A stretch of 7,584 bases of DNA from Elusimicrobiota bacterium (GTDB lineage: Bacteria; Elusimicrobiota; Elusimicrobia; UBA1565; UBA9628): the NCBI GenBank assembly GCA_028865585.1, contig JAGWJU010000052.1:1-7584 (forward strand). Direction: 5' to 3'. Made by a program: the position numbers and the translations under genes. The notes beneath the pieces are model-generated. The model saw nothing but the letters and a program-made list of their open reading frames with translations, did no database searches and was not told the origin of the DNA. Below are positions 5,951 through 7,584 of the stretch, in pieces; position 1 is the first letter of the stretch; the number at the start of each line of letters is the position of its first letter.

Positions 5951-5954
5951 ATCC

Positions 5955-6365
5955 ATGGATCTGGAATTCGGGAATTTTATCTGGGATTCCGAGAAAGAAA
6001 AAATCAACGTCGCCAAGCATGGAATCGATTTTTTCGCCGCAGCCGAAGTTTTCGCCGATCCGGGCAGAAAAATTTTCATCGATTCCGGGCACGGCGCGCG
6101 GGATTCTGGAGAAAGGGGGCACGCCATTATGAGGATGAAAACGCATGACGAGATGCCGCACGGCAGGCTGCGCCGCATCAATGACGCGCTGCCGCCGCCG
6201 GAAGAACTGGTCCTGCCCAAGGACGACATCAAGGTGACCCTCGCGCTCTCCCGGCGCAGCGTCGATTTTTTCAAGGAGCAGGCGCGGCGGCACCAATCCA
6301 AGTACCAGAGGATGATCCGCGAACTCGTGGACCTCTACGCCCTGCGCCACTCCAGCCCCGTTTAG
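5955..6365 (+). CDS. Truncated BrnT-like toxin half fused to a CopG/BrnA-type antitoxin
   Basis: The 136-residue frame has two parts. Residues 1-58 (FIWDSEKEKINVAKHGIDF, AAAEVFADP, FIDSGHGARDSGERG) match the first half of BrnT, a RelE-fold ribonuclease toxin: the WD..K...N..KHG.. F..A..VF.DP pattern followed by a D..E.R segment. The second half of a normal ~90-residue BrnT, with its RIISAR.A...E...Y motif, is absent. Residues 59-136 look like a whole antitoxin: a flexible start, LPPPEELVLP (79-88), then a ribbon-helix-helix-like KVTLALSRRSVDFFKEQARRHQSKYQRMIRELVDLYA (93-129). The antitoxin probably can start alone at the ATG at 6129, because AAGGGGG lies 9 nt upstream. By hand count the toxin part is about 51% GC and the antitoxin part about 63%. 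I read it as an internal in-frame deletion of a brnT-antitoxin pair that left a live antitoxin, probably without toxin activity; a functional fusion repressor is the alternative. Confidence 0.72.
   Translation: MDLEFGNFIWDSEKEKINVAKHGIDFFAAAEVFADPGRKIFIDSGHGARDSGERGHAIMRMKTHDEMPHGRLRRINDALPPPEELVLPKDDIKVTLALSRRSVDFFKEQARRHQSKYQRMIRELVDLYALRHSSPV
6113..6131 (+). promoter_or_regulatory. Internal ribosome-binding site and start for the antitoxin alone
   Basis: AAGGGGG (6113-6119) lies 9 nt before the in-frame ATG at 6129, so a 78-residue antitoxin (ending at 6365) can be made separately from the fusion. A second ATG at 6135 is in the same frame but poorly spaced. In intact toxin-antitoxin pairs this site would normally sit at the end of the toxin gene, which supports the deletion reading. 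Confidence 0.5.
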
Positions 6366-6375
6366 ACCGGGAGAA

Positions 6376-7179
6376 TCAATCGTCGGCTTTCTTCATCGGG
6401 CCCGAGCGGGCGGCCAGGCGTTCGTAGAGGGCGTCCGGCGCGTGGGCCACGACGCGCCGCATCAAGAAAGCCATGGGCCAGGGGAAGCTCACCACCCGCT
6501 TTTTGCGCTCGATGCCGGACAAGACGACGCGGACGGCGTCCCGGGTCTCCATCAAAAAGGGCATGGGGTAGCGGTTCTTGGCCGTCAGCTCGCTCTTGAC
6601 GAAGCCGGGACACACGGTGGTGACGCTCACGCCCGTGCCGCGCAAATCCACGCGCACCGACTCCAGGAGGGCGATGAGCGCGGCCTTGCTTGCGGAGTAC
6701 GCGCCGTGCCCCGGAAGCCCGCGGTAGCCGGCCAGGCTCGCGATGCCCGCGATGCGGCCGGATTTGGCCGCGATCATGTCGGGAATAACCGCCTCGAGCC
6801 AATGGGCCGCGCCGAGCACGTTGGTGGCGAACGTCTTGCGCACGACCTCGGCCTTGAACGCGCGCGCGTAGCACGCCTCGCTGATGCCGGCGTTCAAGAT
6901 CGCCCAGTCGAGCCCGCCCCAGGCGTCCTTGATCTCCGCGTAGTGGCGCCGCACGGTCTCCGGGTCGTCCACGCCGCCCAAAAGCTCCAACGCCTCCGCG
7001 TCCGCCGCGCGCACGGCCTGGGCCGCGTCCCGCAATTTGTCCGCGCGCCGGCCGGTCAGCGCCACGCGCGCGCCGCGGCGCGCCATCTGCAGCGCCATCT
7101 CGCGCCCCAAGCCGGAGGTCGCGCCCGTCACCAGCACGCGCACGCCGGGCTTCGCCGTATCGCTGGCCATGGCCGCCAT
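6376..7179 (-). CDS. Short-chain dehydrogenase/reductase (SDR), NADP-type, substrate unknown
   Basis: This is a 267-residue classical SDR oxidoreductase, the usual length. The cofactor motif TGATSGLG is at 18-25. Arg44-Arg45 after the second strand (ALTGRRADKL) favour NADPH. LNAGIS (95-100) is the NAG motif, and Asn120, Ser148, Tyr161 and Lys165 (YSASK) form the catalytic tetrad. TVCPGFVKSELT (188-199) is the typical post-catalytic PG motif. The C-terminal region (MPFLMETRDAVRVVLSGIERKKRVVSFPW) resembles SDRs annotated only as general oxidoreductases, so no substrate is proposed. I chose the ATG at 7179; an ATG at 7170 would shorten it by three residues. Neither has a clear Shine-Dalgarno site. 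The frame is open further upstream, but that would run into the divergent helicase gene. The stop lies 10 bp from the stop of the convergent BrnT/antitoxin gene. No functional link to the pyr operon is apparent. Confidence 0.92.
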   Translation of the reverse strand: MAAMASDTAKPGVRVLVTGATSGLGREMALQMARRGARVALTGRRADKLRDAAQAVRAADAEALELLGGVDDPETVRRHYAEIKDAWGGLDWAILNAGISEACYARAFKAEVVRKTFATNVLGAAHWLEAVIPDMIAAKSGRIAGIASLAGYRGLPGHGAYSASKAALIALLESVRVDLRGTGVSVTTVCPGFVKSELTAKNRYPMPFLMETRDAVRVVLSGIERKKRVVSFPWPMAFLMRRVVAHAPDALYERLAARSGPMKKADD

Positions 7180-7201
7180 TGTAGAATAAATGCGCCCCGC
7201 T

Positions 7202-7584
7202 ATGTTCGAACTGACCGACGACCAGAAAAAAGCCAAGGACCGCATCCTCGCCTGGCTTAAAGCCCGCGACAAGCCCGCGCTCACTTTGGGCGGCTACGCG
7301 GGCACGGGCAAGACCACGGTCATCGCGCGGACCTTGAAGACCTTCGCGCGCGACAAGTTCCGCACCGCGTTTTGCTGCTTCACGGGCAAGGCCTCCGAGG
7401 TGCTGGGCAAGAAGCTGGCCGAGGAAGAGGCGCTTTTTCCGCAGGATTACTGCGGCACCATCCACGGCCTCATCTACTCGCCGGTGACCGAGCCGGGCGA
7501 AGACGGGCAGGAGGCGCTGCGCTGGGAGAGAAAGCCGCGCCTCGAACACGACCTCATCGTGGTCGACGAGGCCTCCATGGTCTC
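7202..7584 (+). CDS. RecD/Dda-like SF1 DNA helicase, N-terminal part
   Basis: The first 127 codons of an ATP-dependent helicase are visible, and the gene continues past the right edge. It starts MFELTDDQKKAKDRILAWL, the usual opening of RecD2/Dda-like superfamily 1B helicases. Walker A is GYAGTGKTT (31-39, Lys37). The motif Ia region is CCFTGKASEVLGKKL (58-72), TIHGLIYSP is at 86-94, and Walker B is DLIVVDEASMV (117-127, Asp122-Glu123). Such proteins unwind DNA 5' to 3' in repair, recombination or phage replication; which role applies here cannot be told from the N-terminus. An in-frame ATG at 7190 would add four residues. Neither start has a Shine-Dalgarno site. It is divergent from the SDR gene with 22 bp between the chosen start codons. 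It could be chromosomal or phage-derived. Confidence 0.88.
   Translation, partial: MFELTDDQKKAKDRILAWLKARDKPALTLGGYAGTGKTTVIARTLKTFARDKFRTAFCCFTGKASEVLGKKLAEEEALFPQDYCGTIHGLIYSPVTEPGEDGQEALRWERKPRLEHDLIVVDEASMV

Noticed and set aside
5838..5954. N-terminal extension of the BrnT/antitoxin frame, starting upstream of the promoter
   Set aside because: It would place the AT island and the TTGACA/TATTCT promoter inside coding sequence, and BrnT homology starts at the ATG at 5955.
5801..6301. A 166-codon minus-strand frame opposite the BrnT/antitoxin gene
   Set aside because: It shows no family features, while the plus-strand frame has clear toxin and antitoxin motifs; it also spans the AT-rich control region.
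6362..7549. A 395-codon minus-strand frame overlapping the SDR gene
   Set aside because: It is an out-of-frame Arg/Gly-rich shadow; the SDR frame carries all the catalytic motifs.

Overview
The window is bacterial and GC-rich. Most of it is one leftward (minus-strand) operon of nucleotide biosynthesis genes. Nothing in it names the lineage securely. The quinone-type dihydroorotate dehydrogenase and the absence of a pyrK-like subunit suggest a respiring bacterium that is probably Gram-negative; the phylum is left open.

Region 1 (about 1-5760, minus strand) reads in transcription order pyrB, pyrC, pyrD, pyrF, pyrE, purM, purN, with purN cut by the left edge. It encodes five of the six classical steps from carbamoyl phosphate to UMP (aspartate carbamoyltransferase, dihydroorotase, dihydroorotate dehydrogenase, orotate phosphoribosyltransferase, OMP decarboxylase) and then two purine enzymes (AIR synthetase, GAR formyltransferase). 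The carbamoyl-phosphate synthetase genes are not in the window. Every junction is overlapping or nearly so: 14 nt at pyrB/pyrC, 11 nt at pyrC/pyrD, 10 nt apart at pyrD/pyrF, ATGA at pyrF/pyrE, GTGA at pyrE/purM and ATGA at purM/purN. At pyrB/pyrC a perfect 11-bp inverted repeat begins directly after the pyrC start codon and contains the pyrB stop codon. At pyrD/pyrF a five-codon reading frame overlaps both neighbours by 4 nt. Both look like translational-coupling devices.

Region 2 (about 5759-5954) is the intergenic control region. It holds a 40-bp AT island (5891-5930, only 3 G/C by hand count) with AT palindromes. A near-consensus rightward promoter (TTGACA, 17 bp, TATTCT) lies at its right edge, and a weaker leftward promoter candidate for the pyr operon overlaps it.

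Region 3 (5955-6365, plus strand) is a short gene whose N-terminal 58 residues resemble the first half of a BrnT toxin. They run in frame into an apparently complete CopG/ribbon-helix-helix-type antitoxin. The toxin's second half is missing, so this looks like a disarmed toxin-antitoxin locus or a fusion product.

Region 4 (6376-7584) holds a minus-strand short-chain dehydrogenase/reductase and a divergent plus-strand RecD/Dda-like SF1 helicase cut by the right edge. Their start codons are only 22 bp apart.

I see no rRNA, tRNA, CRISPR array or insertion sequence. I do not see a clearly new multi-gene system. The points most worth a second look are the half-toxin/antitoxin fusion with its AT-rich control region and the pyrB/pyrC hairpin.
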